Assembly (NCBI GenBank): GCA_945873585.1
Contig: CAMCDO010000004.1
Coordinates: 1-37,543 of the forward strand
Source of the DNA: Verrucomicrobia subdivision 6 bacterium
GTDB taxonomy: Bacteria; Verrucomicrobiota; Verrucomicrobiia; Methylacidiphilales; Verrucolacustridaceae
Length of the DNA: 37,543 nucleotides
Direction of reading: 5' to 3'
Part shown: one piece after another, positions 26,521 to 35,367 of the stretch
How positions within the stretch are numbered: the first letter of the stretch is position 1
How the letters are laid out: each line of letters begins with the position of its first letter
Notes under the pieces: model-generated
Told to the model about the DNA's origin: nothing
What the model saw: only the letters and a program-made list of their open reading frames with translations
Databases searched by the model: none
Translations under genes and position numbers: made by a program

Positions 26521-27498
26521 TCAAAACCAACGCTTCGATTTCAGCCATGCCCCTGTGCCAATCATCAGAGCCAGAGTTACCGCAATTAAAATAAAATAAG
26601 CGTGTGGATGATCGAGTTCAGGCATGGCACGAATATTCATGCCATACCAAGAACCTAAGACTACAGGTGGAATAGTAATAGCCGTCAAAGCCGTCAGCAC
26701 TTTAATTCCCTCATTCGCTTCGTGGGCCGATCGGTTGGTGTAGACATCAAATGCTACCATCATTCGGTCATTACAGCCTTGCAGACGCTCGTCCACCCGA
26801 GTCAAGGCGTCCTGCACATCCCGAAAATAGGGCAACATCAAGGCACGCACTAACTTTGACTCCCCTCGCGATAACCGCGAGATCACTTCACGTTGCGGAC
26901 GCAACGTTTGCCGCAAAATCGAAAGCCGGCGACGCGCTCTGAGAATTCGGTTGGAAAGATCTTCGCGCCGCCCACCGGCCAAAGCCTTGTCTTCCACATC
27001 CTCCATCTCTCCCGTCAGGGCCTCGACCACTGGCAAATACGAATCCGCTACATAATCCAAGACCTGATGAGCTAAACGATCCGCCCCACGGGCCTGTGGG
27101 GCGGTTCCCTTAATCAATCGATCCTGAAGCAAAGTAATCCCCGGGATTTTATCGAGGTGGTAGGTCACCAGAAACTCTTTTCCCAGAAAAAGATTGAGCT
27201 CAGAGATTTTTAAAGTCTTTTCTGTAGTCAGCCCGACACTGTGCATGATCATATAAAGATAATCTTCATAATCCTCAATCTTAGGAAGCTCACTCAGAGT
27301 CAAACAGTCTTCAATCGCTAAAGGATGAAACTCAAACAAACTCTCCAGAACCCCCTTCGTTTCCTCAGGAGTGGGAGCGGTCAGGTCGATCCAAAGAATT
27401 AGCCCCTTATCCGCCCGGGCTAAGCGTAAAGCTTCCAGCTCAAGGTTATGACTAACCAGGCGGCCCTCACTAAAAACAAAGGATTCAATCACTGCCAT
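26521..27498 (-). CDS. corA: CorA-type magnesium/divalent cation channel
   Basis: A 325-aa protein of the CorA MIT family: a large cytoplasmic alpha/beta domain, a long stalk helix, then two C-terminal transmembrane helices. The selectivity signature YGMN is at 285-288 (GSWYGMNIRAMPELDHPHAY), at the end of TM1 (LTAITIPPVVLG), with TM2 at about 300-317 and a basic tail KSKRWF. It imports Mg2+ (or Co2+/Ni2+ in relatives). I use ATG 27498, giving MAVIESFVF; a TTG at 27528 would add ten residues (DESHESSED). It heads a run of minus-strand genes, 19 bp before the kinase, so Mg2+ transport and the two-component system may share a promoter in the 94-bp gap to divergent gpmI. Confidence 0.93.
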   Translation of the reverse strand: MAVIESFVFSEGRLVSHNLELEALRLARADKGLILWIDLTAPTPEETKGVLESLFEFHPLAIEDCLTLSELPKIEDYEDYLYMIMHSVGLTTEKTLKISELNLFLGKEFLVTYHLDKIPGITLLQDRLIKGTAPQARGADRLAHQVLDYVADSYLPVVEALTGEMEDVEDKALAGGRREDLSNRILRARRRLSILRQTLRPQREVISRLSRGESKLVRALMLPYFRDVQDALTRVDERLQGCNDRMMVAFDVYTNRSAHEANEGIKVLTALTAITIPPVVLGSWYGMNIRAMPELDHPHAYFILIAVTLALMIGTGAWLKSKRWF

Positions 27499-27592
27499 AT
27501 CTTCGCTCGATTCATGACTTTCGTCCAAAGTTTTCCGCTCCGCCCAACATCCGCGCTAGATTCTATGAATTGCCTTGGTAGGATCAATTCTC

Positions 27593-29143
27593 GTGAAAAA
27601 GCCTGTTCTACTTCTCATTCGTGACGGCTGGGGGATCAATCCGGCAGGCAGGCAGGGCGCCGCCCTCCAAGGAGATGCCACCCTTCTGGCCTCAACCCCA
27701 GTGCATGATCAGCTCTACGCTACTTACCCCCAATCCCGACTCCAAGCGAGCGGACTCCAAGTCGGCTTGCCCGAGGGCCAAATGGGAAATTCCGAGGTGG
27801 GACATCTCAACCTCGGCGCAGGTCGCATCGTCTATCAAGAACTCACCCGCATCAATCTCGCCATTCAAGATGGCACTCTCAACCGTAACCCTGTCCTTCA
27901 GGAAGTTCTCCAAGCCTCTCATGGCCACCGCCTCCACTTGATCGGACTCGTCTCTGATGGCGGTGTTCACTCCCATATCGAACACCTTCTGGCTCTTCTC
28001 ACCATCGCTTCTAAGGCAGGAATAAAAGAAATATACGTTCACGCCATCACGGATGGGCGCGACTGCTCGCCCACCTCAGGCCGCGAGTTTATGCAAACCT
28101 TGGAAGCAAAAATCGCCCTTCTCCCAGGTTGCCACCTCGCCACCATTATCGGTCGCTACTACGCTATGGACCGCGACAAACGTTGGGAACGTGTCCAACT
28201 CGCCCACGACCTCTTTCTTGATGGAAAAGGCACCCCCGCTTCTTCAGGACAAGCTGGCCTCCAAACCTCTTACGAAGCGGGAATCACCGACGAATTCGTT
28301 CTCCCCATCAAGGTTACCCCGCAGGCTGGACCTCTGATTCGCGATCAAGATGTTCTCTTCTTTTTTAACTTCCGTGCCGATCGTATGCGCCAAATTGTCC
28401 GCTCCCTCAGCGACCCAGATTTCAACCTATTCCCCTGTCCTCATCGTCCCAAGATCAAAACTTACACCATGACCCCATATGAGAATGACTTCGCCCGCCT
28501 CGGGATTCGCCATCTTTTCACACCCGTCGAAATGAAAGATCTTCTCGGCGAGGTCGTTGCCGCTCACGGCCTCTCACAATCGCGAATGGCCGAAACCGAA
28601 AAATATCCGCACGTGACCTACTTCTTTAACGGCGGCAAAGAAACCCCTAACCCAAACGAAGAACGAATCCTCGCCCCATCTCCTAAAGTTGCCACCTACG
28701 ATCTTCAACCGGAAATGAGCGCCGTAGAATTAACCGATAAAGTAGTCGATCGTATCGAACGCGGGCTCGATGATCTCATCATACTCAATTTCGCCAACCC
28801 CGACATGGTCGGTCACACTGGAGTTCTCGCCGCTGGTATTCGTGCAGTCGAAACCATCGATCGCTCCGTCGGTCGGGTTGTTCAAGCTATACTTGAAAGA
28901 GGTGGCAAAGCGCTCATCACCGCCGACCACGGAAACTGCGAACAAATGCTCGAAGCCGACGGCTCCCCTCACACCGCCCACACAACTAATCTCGTCCACC
29001 TGCTCTATGTCGCACCTGATTCAGCTAAGTACACTTTAGCCGATGGTATTCTTGCAGATATCGCCCCCACTCTCCTTACCATGCTCGGCCTGCCCAAACC
29101 CGCCGCCATGACCGGCAAGTCTCTTCTGCGACCTAAAAAGTAG
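27593..29143 (+). CDS. gpmI: 2,3-bisphosphoglycerate-independent phosphoglycerate mutase
   Basis: A 516-aa Mn-dependent alkaline-phosphatase-fold enzyme interconverting 3- and 2-phosphoglycerate in glycolysis and gluconeogenesis. It begins KKPVLLLIRDGWG with metal ligand Asp11, has the phospho-Ser67 motif MGNSEVGH, GLVSDGGVHSH, HAITDGRD, IIGRYYAMDRDKRW, and the C-terminal metal site ITADHGNCE and AHTTN. I choose GTG 27593 because it gives the standard N-terminus and has AGGA upstream; a TTG at 27575 would add six residues. Single gene on the plus strand, divergent from corA and convergent with a small coiled-coil gene (3 bp between stops). Confidence 0.96.
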   Translation: MKKPVLLLIRDGWGINPAGRQGAALQGDATLLASTPVHDQLYATYPQSRLQASGLQVGLPEGQMGNSEVGHLNLGAGRIVYQELTRINLAIQDGTLNRNPVLQEVLQASHGHRLHLIGLVSDGGVHSHIEHLLALLTIASKAGIKEIYVHAITDGRDCSPTSGREFMQTLEAKIALLPGCHLATIIGRYYAMDRDKRWERVQLAHDLFLDGKGTPASSGQAGLQTSYEAGITDEFVLPIKVTPQAGPLIRDQDVLFFFNFRADRMRQIVRSLSDPDFNLFPCPHRPKIKTYTMTPYENDFARLGIRHLFTPVEMKDLLGEVVAAHGLSQSRMAETEKYPHVTYFFNGGKETPNPNEERILAPSPKVATYDLQPEMSAVELTDKVVDRIERGLDDLIILNFANPDMVGHTGVLAAGIRAVETIDRSVGRVVQAILERGGKALITADHGNCEQMLEADGSPHTAHTTNLVHLLYVAPDSAKYTLADGILADIAPTLLTMLGLPKPAAMTGKSLLRPKK

Positions 29144-29146
29144 ATA

Positions 29147-29617
29147 CTAATTCTGCCCTGGTACCGCCGTCTCCGTATGGAGAACCGATCCCCAAACTTT
29201 GACTAACTCACAAACATCCACCGTTTTGGCCTGCTCCCCAGGGAATTGTACCACCGCCGATCCGTATTCTGGATGCGCCGACTCCTTTTCAATCGTCACA
29301 ATCGTCCCCTCTTGCATTTTCGTGTCGTAGGCCGAGACCACGCGATCTCCTGGTTCTAAGGGCCCAAGGAACTGCCAAAAACAGTCGTCCAACATCCCAT
29401 TCGTCTCCTTTAAGTTCTTTTCCATGTCCTCTTCCAGATCGCTTACCGCAATTGACTTCGTTAAGCCCTCGATGAGCCGCGTGTGCCGATCGAGAATCGC
29501 ATATAAACGGCGCTCCGCCTGTTCGATCCTAATCTCATTGGCCGTCATCGCCAAAGCCCGCAAGCTTGCTCCTGAGCTTTCTAAGCCTTTTACCTTTTTC
29601 CCACTGCTTTTCTTCAT
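29147..29617 (-). CDS. Uncharacterised coiled-coil protein with SH3/KOW-like C-terminus
   Basis: A 156-aa protein I do not recognise. Residues 1-20 are Lys/Ser-rich, 20-90 are helical with heptad character (NEIRIEQAERRLYAILDRH, then LEEDMEKNLKE), and 95-150 look like a small beta barrel (GDRVVSAYDTKMQEGTIVTI ... GSAVVQFPGEQAKTVDVCEL), similar to SH3/KOW modules where a loop phrase such as GTIV sits between two strands. No signal peptide or membrane helix. The start is taken as ATG 29617, with GGAG about 9 nt before it; an in-frame GTG at 29671 lies 3 bp after the gph stop. It is the last gene of a minus-strand cluster with the HAD phosphatase and Deg-like genes. Confidence 0.6.
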   Translation of the reverse strand: MKKSSGKKVKGLESSGASLRALAMTANEIRIEQAERRLYAILDRHTRLIEGLTKSIAVSDLEEDMEKNLKETNGMLDDCFWQFLGPLEPGDRVVSAYDTKMQEGTIVTIEKESAHPEYGSAVVQFPGEQAKTVDVCELVKVWGSVLHTETAVPGQN

Positions 29618-29674
29618 CGCGCTAGCTCCAATCCTCCCTGCGCTCCTCGACACCTTCCAGCATGAATTCACAGC

Positions 29675-30349
29675 TCACGGTCCCGCTCTCCCCATCCAAG
29701 ATAGAAGCTCAACTGCAGCCCCAAAGTACCTCTCCTCTGTCCCGTCCCGCTCGCCATATCCATAACCCACAAACACACCCTCAACCCCAGCCCTCCTTGC
29801 CGTCTCCCTATCCACACCGCTGTCCCCCACAAAAAGATGCCTCCCCCTACCTGCTTTTAAACGACTCAACGCTAAACGTAGTGGCCTCGCATCGGGTTTA
29901 CGCACGCTATCCTCTCCACTGACAACCACTCGAATCCACCGATCCCAACCCAATTTCTTCACCAACTTCCTCACCGTGGCTCCATCCTTATTCGTACATA
30001 TTCCCAGCCTCCAGCCACGCTGTACCAAACGCCGCAAACCATCGTCGACCCCGGCATAAGGCCGACTCATCCCACTATTACTCCGCCCATACTCCGCAAA
30101 ATACTCTTCAGTCAAACCCTCGACCTCCTTCCCCGCCGCACTTTTCCCCGTCGCTCCCCAAGCTCTATGCAATAAAGTTTGCGGCCCCCTCCCTACAAGG
30201 ATCTTCACCTCCGCCTCCGACAAACTTCGCCGCCCATGCTTAGCAAGCACTCGATTCAGAGCGCTGGAAATCTCCCCCAATGTATCAACCAAGGTCCCAT
30301 CAAAATCAAAAACCCCCACCCCACTCAAGCGACCAGCTCCCATACTCAT
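29675..30349 (-). CDS. gph: HAD hydrolase, phosphoglycolate phosphatase-like
   Basis: A 224-aa HAD subfamily IA phosphatase. Motif I VFDFDGTLVDT (about 13-23, nucleophile Asp15) is followed by a helical cap (25-90) with VGRGPQTLLHRAWG. Motif II is GICTNKD, motif III Lys in SVRKPDARPL, motif IV FVGDSGVDRETARRAG. These match Gph, which removes 2-phosphoglycolate formed during DNA 3'-end repair or photorespiration. PpaX or other class IA sugar phosphatases are alternatives, so the symbol is tentative. The coding strand is notably G-rich (many Gly, Arg, Val). It lies 15 bp after the degenerate Deg-like gene and immediately before the coiled-coil gene. Confidence 0.82.
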   Translation of the reverse strand: MSMGAGRLSGVGVFDFDGTLVDTLGEISSALNRVLAKHGRRSLSEAEVKILVGRGPQTLLHRAWGATGKSAAGKEVEGLTEEYFAEYGRSNSGMSRPYAGVDDGLRRLVQRGWRLGICTNKDGATVRKLVKKLGWDRWIRVVVSGEDSVRKPDARPLRLALSRLKAGRGRHLFVGDSGVDRETARRAGVEGVFVGYGYGERDGTEERYFGAAVELLSWMGRAGP

Positions 30350-30364
30350 CGTTTACCCAATTGC

Positions 30365-31831
30365 CTACAAACGCCGCAAAGCAGGCAAACCATAATCTTT
30401 CCCTATCTTATCCCCCATCGCCTTCACCTCCGCTGCATCTAAAACAATTCGCCGGGGATTATCCGTAAATTCAAAAACCAGATTCCCCTCTTCCGCCCCA
30501 TCCGCCAACTCCGCCAAGCTTTTCAAACCATCAATCTCCTGCCCATTGAGTTTCGATAAAACCAGCCCCGAAAGCTGTAAATATCCCATCGTGATCGAGG
30601 AAGGCAGTACCTGACTCAGAAAGACTATTTTTTTTGCTGGATCTAGATTCATCTCCTGCTGAAAACTAAAAAGTTGCACTAACCTCTGCGGAGCCCTCTC
30701 CGACCACTTATCTCCCCACTCCTGCAGATAGGCCCCGGTCAGCTCTTGAAAAACTAAGCCCCCAATCACCACATAACGGGGAGCCACATCAAATTGTAAG
30801 GTGGGAATCGCAATTTCATCCCGGGCTCGGCGATCATAAGTTCCCGTCAGATCCATCTCCTTACCATCTCTCGAAAGATGAAACTTTGCGGGCGACCCCA
30901 CAATCGGCCGCGTCCGAATCAGATTCCCTACGGAAGTCGGGCCATACAACGAGTCTTGATAATTTCCATCCTCATCCAAAACAAACCCATCTACCGAGAG
31001 CAGCACATCTCCTTCTTTCAATCCCGCTCTCCCAGCCGTCCCCCTCGCGTTGACCCTCGTCAGCAAAATACCTCCACTCTTCGGAGCTCGAAATTCCTCA
31101 CGCAGATTGGGATCACGCAAACTCGTCCAGCTCACCCCCAACGTTGGAAATCCCTCGTACTTCCCATCCAGAGCATCCTTCAGAAAATGCTCGATCATCG
31201 GCACAGGAATCACCGTCCCCTCCTGCGAATCCCGATCGTATCCCATCATCATCCCAACCAGCATCCCATCCCTCATCATTGGCAAAGTATAACTATCATC
31301 CCTCTTCGGCAGAGAAACCCGCACTCCATAAAGTAGAAAGCCCGCTTCATCCGCAGGATACCTACCCACCCCGGCTGAAAGCACCTCCGCCTGATTCCGC
31401 AGCATTTCTCCGTTCTTATCTAACTGCCAAACCTGCGCCGTATCTCCCGCACGCAACGCCGGCCCCATCTTGACCCCCGCAAATCCCTGCAGAAACTTTG
31501 TATCCGTCGGCCTCAATAGCGCTAAGTTCGCCTCATAATCAATCGCCTCCACTTCTGCTGCACACTTCTCCGCCGAGCCAGGTCTTTCCAGTCCCACCTC
31601 CGTTCGGTTTTCCACTAAGGCCGCCGTCGCTAAAACCTTGCCTCCAGGCAAAACTACCCCCGTTCCATTCAGCCCGAAGGGAGCCTTCTTTTGCCAAGGC
31701 CGAAACTGATCATACGGTTGTATCGATGCACGCACTCTGACTAGCGAGCCCCGCGATTCGTCGACTGAGGCCGCCCAAAGACAACTGCCCATCAACAAAG
31801 TTGCCGTCCCTAGTCTTATTAAGTTTTTCAT
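30365..31831 (-). CDS. Deg/HtrA-like pseudo-protease with PDZ domains (triad lost)
   Basis: A 488-aa exported protein, signal peptide about 1-20. It aligns along its length with the upstream Deg-like protease but lacks all catalytic residues. The His position in GKVLATAALVEN is Ala71, the Asp position in EANLALLR is Asn102, and the GNSGGP serine loop is replaced by DDSYTLPMM (Tyr181 in an ungapped alignment). The fold markers GTGVVLPGG and GMLVGMMMGYD remain. A PDZ domain follows (about 235-330, GGILLTRVNARGTAGRAGLKEGDVLLSVDG) and a second PDZ-like domain (350-480, RYVVIGGLVFQELTGAYL). It overlaps the active paralogue by 4 bp (ATGA). Likely a regulatory or assembly partner rather than a protease. 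Confidence 0.85.
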   Translation of the reverse strand: MKNLIRLGTATLLMGSCLWAASVDESRGSLVRVRASIQPYDQFRPWQKKAPFGLNGTGVVLPGGKVLATAALVENRTEVGLERPGSAEKCAAEVEAIDYEANLALLRPTDTKFLQGFAGVKMGPALRAGDTAQVWQLDKNGEMLRNQAEVLSAGVGRYPADEAGFLLYGVRVSLPKRDDSYTLPMMRDGMLVGMMMGYDRDSQEGTVIPVPMIEHFLKDALDGKYEGFPTLGVSWTSLRDPNLREEFRAPKSGGILLTRVNARGTAGRAGLKEGDVLLSVDGFVLDEDGNYQDSLYGPTSVGNLIRTRPIVGSPAKFHLSRDGKEMDLTGTYDRRARDEIAIPTLQFDVAPRYVVIGGLVFQELTGAYLQEWGDKWSERAPQRLVQLFSFQQEMNLDPAKKIVFLSQVLPSSITMGYLQLSGLVLSKLNGQEIDGLKSLAELADGAEEGNLVFEFTDNPRRIVLDAAEVKAMGDKIGKDYGLPALRRL

Positions 31832-33342
31832 TTCGAATCCGCCTTTTGGAGGGAACCTTTCGCTAATCTCCGGTTCCCCAATTCTGTCCGGCTAACCTCC
31901 GCGATTCCGTACTGAGCCATCAAACGCGGCGTGGCGTTATCCACATCACGATTTTTCAGAACCGCAGGCCGCTGATCCCCTTGAAACAAGATCACCGTTC
32001 GCTCTTTCCCTGCCTCCAATGCAGGCAAGACATCTGCCAAGGTCCGGATCTTTCGTCCATTGATCTCCCGCACCACCTGACCCGCTAGTCCTCGCAAGTA
32101 AACATTCAACGGATCAGGTAAAATCGACGTCAAGACCACTGGCTCTGGCGTCTCTTGATAGAGCTGATCCTGCCCGAACATCGAATAAATCTGCCGTAGA
32201 CGCAAATCAGATGAACCCATCAAAACCGCCATAAGATTCGCCGTCAAAGGCTGGAAGACCAGCCCTCCATACAAAACATACCTCGGCGCTTCCTCATAAA
32301 GACTCTCATACATCGAGAACATTTCCGCAGGACGCAACCTAAGGCTCAACTTCTCCAGTTTTTCCTGCCGCCATACCTCCAGCAGCACCGTATCCCCCGC
32401 AAATTTTCGCTCCACAATTTCCTCCATCTGCACGGGTTGACCTTCCAAACGAACCGAACCATCACTCTCGATCGGATGCCCATCAATCGATAGAAGTACA
32501 TCCCCATTCTTTAAGACTCCATCTGAGGATCCTTCCGAAAATATATCGGTCACCACCACGCCTAACCCATCGTCAGGACGCTTCAAATATTTTCGCATGG
32601 CGTGGTTTTCTAGTGTCATCCAGCGAATCGCAATGTCCACATAGTGATCATAGTGCCCATCCTCCACGTCCTTTAGAAACCGTCGGATCACTGGAGTCGG
32701 AATCATGTACCCAACATTTTGCGCCACATCCCCGCGAAACCCTTGGAAGGCGACCCCTACCACTTTGTCATCCTGCATCACTGGGCCTCCGCTATTCCCT
32801 GGATTGATCGCCGCATCGATCTGAATCGCCAAGTGGGATTCCCGACCCGAGTGGGTGTACGAGTTATAGTCAATCCGACTCACCACCCCACGGGTCACTG
32901 AGAGACGATCCCCCCCGATCGGAAACCCATACACGCTCACCACCGACTCCAATTCGGGAATATCCCCTATTGGCAGTACGGTTGTACCCTTGAAAAATTC
33001 AGGATCCTCAACCTCCAATAACGCCAAGTCACAATCATGAGCCACATAGAGAACCTTTCCAGGATACTTCCGTGGGTCCGCTTCCCGTTGCACCGTAATG
33101 TTCCGCGCCCCACTAATCACATGGGCATTAGTTAGGATGCGCTTCCCCTCGATCACAAAACCCGCTCCGCGCGCCGAACTCACGGTTCCAGGATTCCACG
33201 GTAATCGATAATCCCAAGTTTGTGAAGTTACCTCGACCATCACCACATTTCGCCTCGCCTCTCGGAGCTGCTCATCCCTTCCGCATCCAGCTAAGCCCAA
33301 GCCCATCACGGCCAGAGTGAAAAGCTTGATCCGAAATGTCAT
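31828..33342 (-). CDS. Deg9-like trypsin-type serine protease with PDZ domains, predicted lipoprotein
   Basis: A 504-aa S1C-family protease. With ATG 33342 the N-terminus is a lipoprotein signal (TFRIKLFTLAVMGLGLAGC, lipobox LAGC, Cys20). The triad is complete: His74 in ILTNAHVI, Asp105 in HDCDLALLE, Ser184 in NPGNSGGPV. A PDZ domain (about 275-355) contains GVVVTDIFSEGSSDGVLKNG, and a second PDZ-like domain (370-470) has the APRYVLYGGLVFQPLT phrase seen in plant Deg9-type proteins. Expected to degrade or refold envelope proteins from a membrane-anchored position. The open frame reaches back to 33450, and ATG 33360 is an alternative giving six more residues. 184 bp upstream separates it from upp, leaving room for its own promoter. 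Confidence 0.9.
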   Translation of the reverse strand: MTFRIKLFTLAVMGLGLAGCGRDEQLREARRNVVMVEVTSQTWDYRLPWNPGTVSSARGAGFVIEGKRILTNAHVISGARNITVQREADPRKYPGKVLYVAHDCDLALLEVEDPEFFKGTTVLPIGDIPELESVVSVYGFPIGGDRLSVTRGVVSRIDYNSYTHSGRESHLAIQIDAAINPGNSGGPVMQDDKVVGVAFQGFRGDVAQNVGYMIPTPVIRRFLKDVEDGHYDHYVDIAIRWMTLENHAMRKYLKRPDDGLGVVVTDIFSEGSSDGVLKNGDVLLSIDGHPIESDGSVRLEGQPVQMEEIVERKFAGDTVLLEVWRQEKLEKLSLRLRPAEMFSMYESLYEEAPRYVLYGGLVFQPLTANLMAVLMGSSDLRLRQIYSMFGQDQLYQETPEPVVLTSILPDPLNVYLRGLAGQVVREINGRKIRTLADVLPALEAGKERTVILFQGDQRPAVLKNRDVDNATPRLMAQYGIAEVSRTELGNRRLAKGSLQKADSK

Positions 33343-33506
33343 CCAATCATCTTTAACCATAAACAAAACCCAAACCAACCCTATCTTCTGCCGGTCTTCC
33401 TTGCCGCCTGAAACCCGCCCAAACTTCGGAAAGCCGCTGCTTGTTATCATCGGCGGCGTTATCCTCCTCCGACAAACCTCCTCCTAACCCCAAAGCGCAA
33501 AGATGA

Positions 33507-33517
33507 CCCCGTTGGGG
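33507..33517 (-). terminator. Short GC hairpin after upp
   Basis: CCCC-GTT-GGGG at 33507-33517 lies 10 nt past the upp stop on the minus strand. Only four GC pairs with a 3-nt loop and a mixed TCATCTTT after it, so it is at best a weak terminator or pause site before the Deg-like gene. Confidence 0.25.
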
Positions 33518-33526
33518 CTTCACCTT

Positions 33527-34159
33527 TTAAATCGTTCCAAATATCCGATCTCCTGCATCACCTAACCCAGGCAGAATATATCCGCGCGAGTTTAGTTTCT
33601 TGTCCAAAGCGGCCGCATAAATTGCTACCTCCGGGTGCCTTTTCTGAAAACATTTCAGGCCTTCAGGCGCCGCCACCAGACACATGAATCGAATCGAACG
33701 CGGTTGGGCCCCCTTCAGTCGATCGACAGCCGCCACAGCAGAGTTCCCCGTCGCCAACATCGGATCTAACAAAATCAGATCCCGCCCGCGCAAAGTCTTC
33801 GACGCCTTAAAATAGTACTCCACTGGCTCCAAAGTGCGCTCGTTGCGATAGATTCCAATATGCGCCACCCGTGCTGAGGGAAATATTTGCAACATGCCAT
33901 CCAGCAACCCCATACCTGCACGCAAAATAGGAACCAATACCATCTTTTCCCCCTTCAAAACGGGCGCCCGCATTCTTTCCATCGGTGTGACAATCGATTC
34001 GGTGGTCATCGGTAAATTGCGGGTGACCTCGTAGGCCATCAACATCGCTACTTCGCTGACCAAGGCCCGAAACTCCGTCACACTCGTCGTCTTCTTTCGC
34101 ATTAAAGTCAGCTTGTGCTGCACCAACGGATGACGAACGAGATGAAAGTTTTTCTTCAA
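33527..34159 (-). CDS. upp: Uracil phosphoribosyltransferase
   Basis: A 210-aa salvage enzyme making UMP from uracil and PRPP. The N-terminus [19 protein letters not shown] matches the family opening, [14 protein letters not shown] is the uracil/PRPP site, [14 protein letters not shown] (128-141) the PRPP-binding loop, and [19 protein letters not shown] the C-terminal uracil-binding signature. Start is a TTG at 34159 with AGGA 11 nt upstream; the family length (208 aa in E. coli) supports it. It follows ychF by 13 bp, so they are probably co-transcribed. With pyrF and pyrG in the same window it adds a third pyrimidine gene, but they are not in one operon. Confidence 0.96.
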   Translation of the reverse strand: MKKNFHLVRHPLVQHKLTLMRKKTTSVTEFRALVSEVAMLMAYEVTRNLPMTTESIVTPMERMRAPVLKGEKMVLVPILRAGMGLLDGMLQIFPSARVAHIGIYRNERTLEPVEYYFKASKTLRGRDLILLDPMLATGNSAVAAVDRLKGAQPRSIRFMCLVAAPEGLKCFQKRHPEVAIYAAALDKKLNSRGYILPGLGDAGDRIFGTI

Positions 34160-34172
34160 ATCGACAAGATTC

Positions 34173-35297
34173 CTAAACGTTAAAGCGGAAATCCATCACA
34201 TCTCCATCGGCCACCACATATTCCTTACCCTCGATTCGCAGTTTTCCAGCCTCCTTGACCTTGGCCATCGTTCCCGCCGCTTGCAGATCGGCGTAGCCCA
34301 CAGTCTCGGCCGCGATAAATCCTCGCTCAAAGTCGGTATGGATCACCCCTGCGGCTTGCGGGGCGCGGTCACCCGCATGAATCGTCCAAGCCCTCGTCTC
34401 TTTCGGCCCTGTCGTTAAATAGGTTCGTAATCCTAATAAATCATAGGCCGCTCGGATTAAGGCACCCACCCCCGACTCACTAACTCCCAAGCTTGCCAAA
34501 TAATCCTTCCCCTCCTGCTCGGGTAGATCAACCAACTCCGACTCGATCTGCGCACTTACGATAACCGACTTACTCGACAAATGGCTTTGGCAATAGTCTT
34601 CCACTTTTTTAACCTGCTCCCCGGTTTTGCCTGATCTCTCCCCCTTGCTCAGCGCCCCAAGCTCTTCCTCCTTCACATTGCAGGCAAAAAGGGTTGGTTT
34701 GGAGGTCAGAAGAAAGAATCCATGGATCAACTTCTTTTCATCGTCCGACATCTCCAACGTCAATGCGGGACGTCCCTGATCCAAATGTGGCTTCAGCTTA
34801 GTTAAAAGAGCCAGTTCCGCCTTAGCCTGAGCATCCCCTTGCTTGGCCGCTTTTCCCGGTTTATCCAGTCGCTTAGTCACCGTCGCAAGATCGGCCAGAA
34901 CCAGCTCGGTGATAATTGTTTCAATATCACGCAGTGGATCCACCGTCCCAGCCACATGATGAATATCCGCGTCTTCAAAACAGCGCACCACTTGAATAAT
35001 CGCGTCCACTTCCCGAATATGGGTGAGAAACTGGTTTCCCAATCCCTCTCCTTGGCTTGCTCCTTTGACCAGTCCCGCGATATCCACCAGTTCGATGGAA
35101 GCGGGTAGAATCTTTTCACTTCCCGAAAGTTTGGCCAACCAGTCCAATCGGGCATCAGGCACCGTCACCATCCCTACATTGGGTTCGATGGTGCAAAAAG
35201 GATAGTTCGCCGCCTGCGCTTTGCGTGTGCGGGTGACCGCATTAAAAAGAGTGCTCTTCCCTACGTTTGGAAGACCGACGATGCCAGCTCGTACCAT
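34173..35297 (-). CDS. ychF: Ribosome-binding ATPase YchF (Obg family)
   Basis: A 374-aa universally conserved P-loop protein that binds ATP rather than GTP. G1 [12 protein letters not shown] is at residues 8-19, G3 [19 protein letters not shown] at about 72-90, and the G4 position reads [10 protein letters not shown], lacking NKxD as usual for YchF/OLA1. A helical insertion follows, then the C-terminal TGS domain (from about 285: [18 protein letters not shown] ... [10 protein letters not shown]). It acts in translation/ribosome quality and oxidative stress responses. Gap of 70 bp to the upstream M42 gene and 13 bp to upp, suggesting ychF-upp co-transcription. Confidence 0.96.
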   Translation of the reverse strand: MVRAGIVGLPNVGKSTLFNAVTRTRKAQAANYPFCTIEPNVGMVTVPDARLDWLAKLSGSEKILPASIELVDIAGLVKGASQGEGLGNQFLTHIREVDAIIQVVRCFEDADIHHVAGTVDPLRDIETIITELVLADLATVTKRLDKPGKAAKQGDAQAKAELALLTKLKPHLDQGRPALTLEMSDDEKKLIHGFFLLTSKPTLFACNVKEEELGALSKGERSGKTGEQVKKVEDYCQSHLSSKSVIVSAQIESELVDLPEQEGKDYLASLGVSESGVGALIRAAYDLLGLRTYLTTGPKETRAWTIHAGDRAPQAAGVIHTDFERGFIAAETVGYADLQAAGTMAKVKEAGKLRIEGKEYVVADGDVMDFRFNV

Positions 35298-35367
35298 TCC
35301 GCACCCTACACACTACCCCCGTACCCATCAACGCCCCTCTCTCGCTCCCCACCAAAAGACCTTATTT

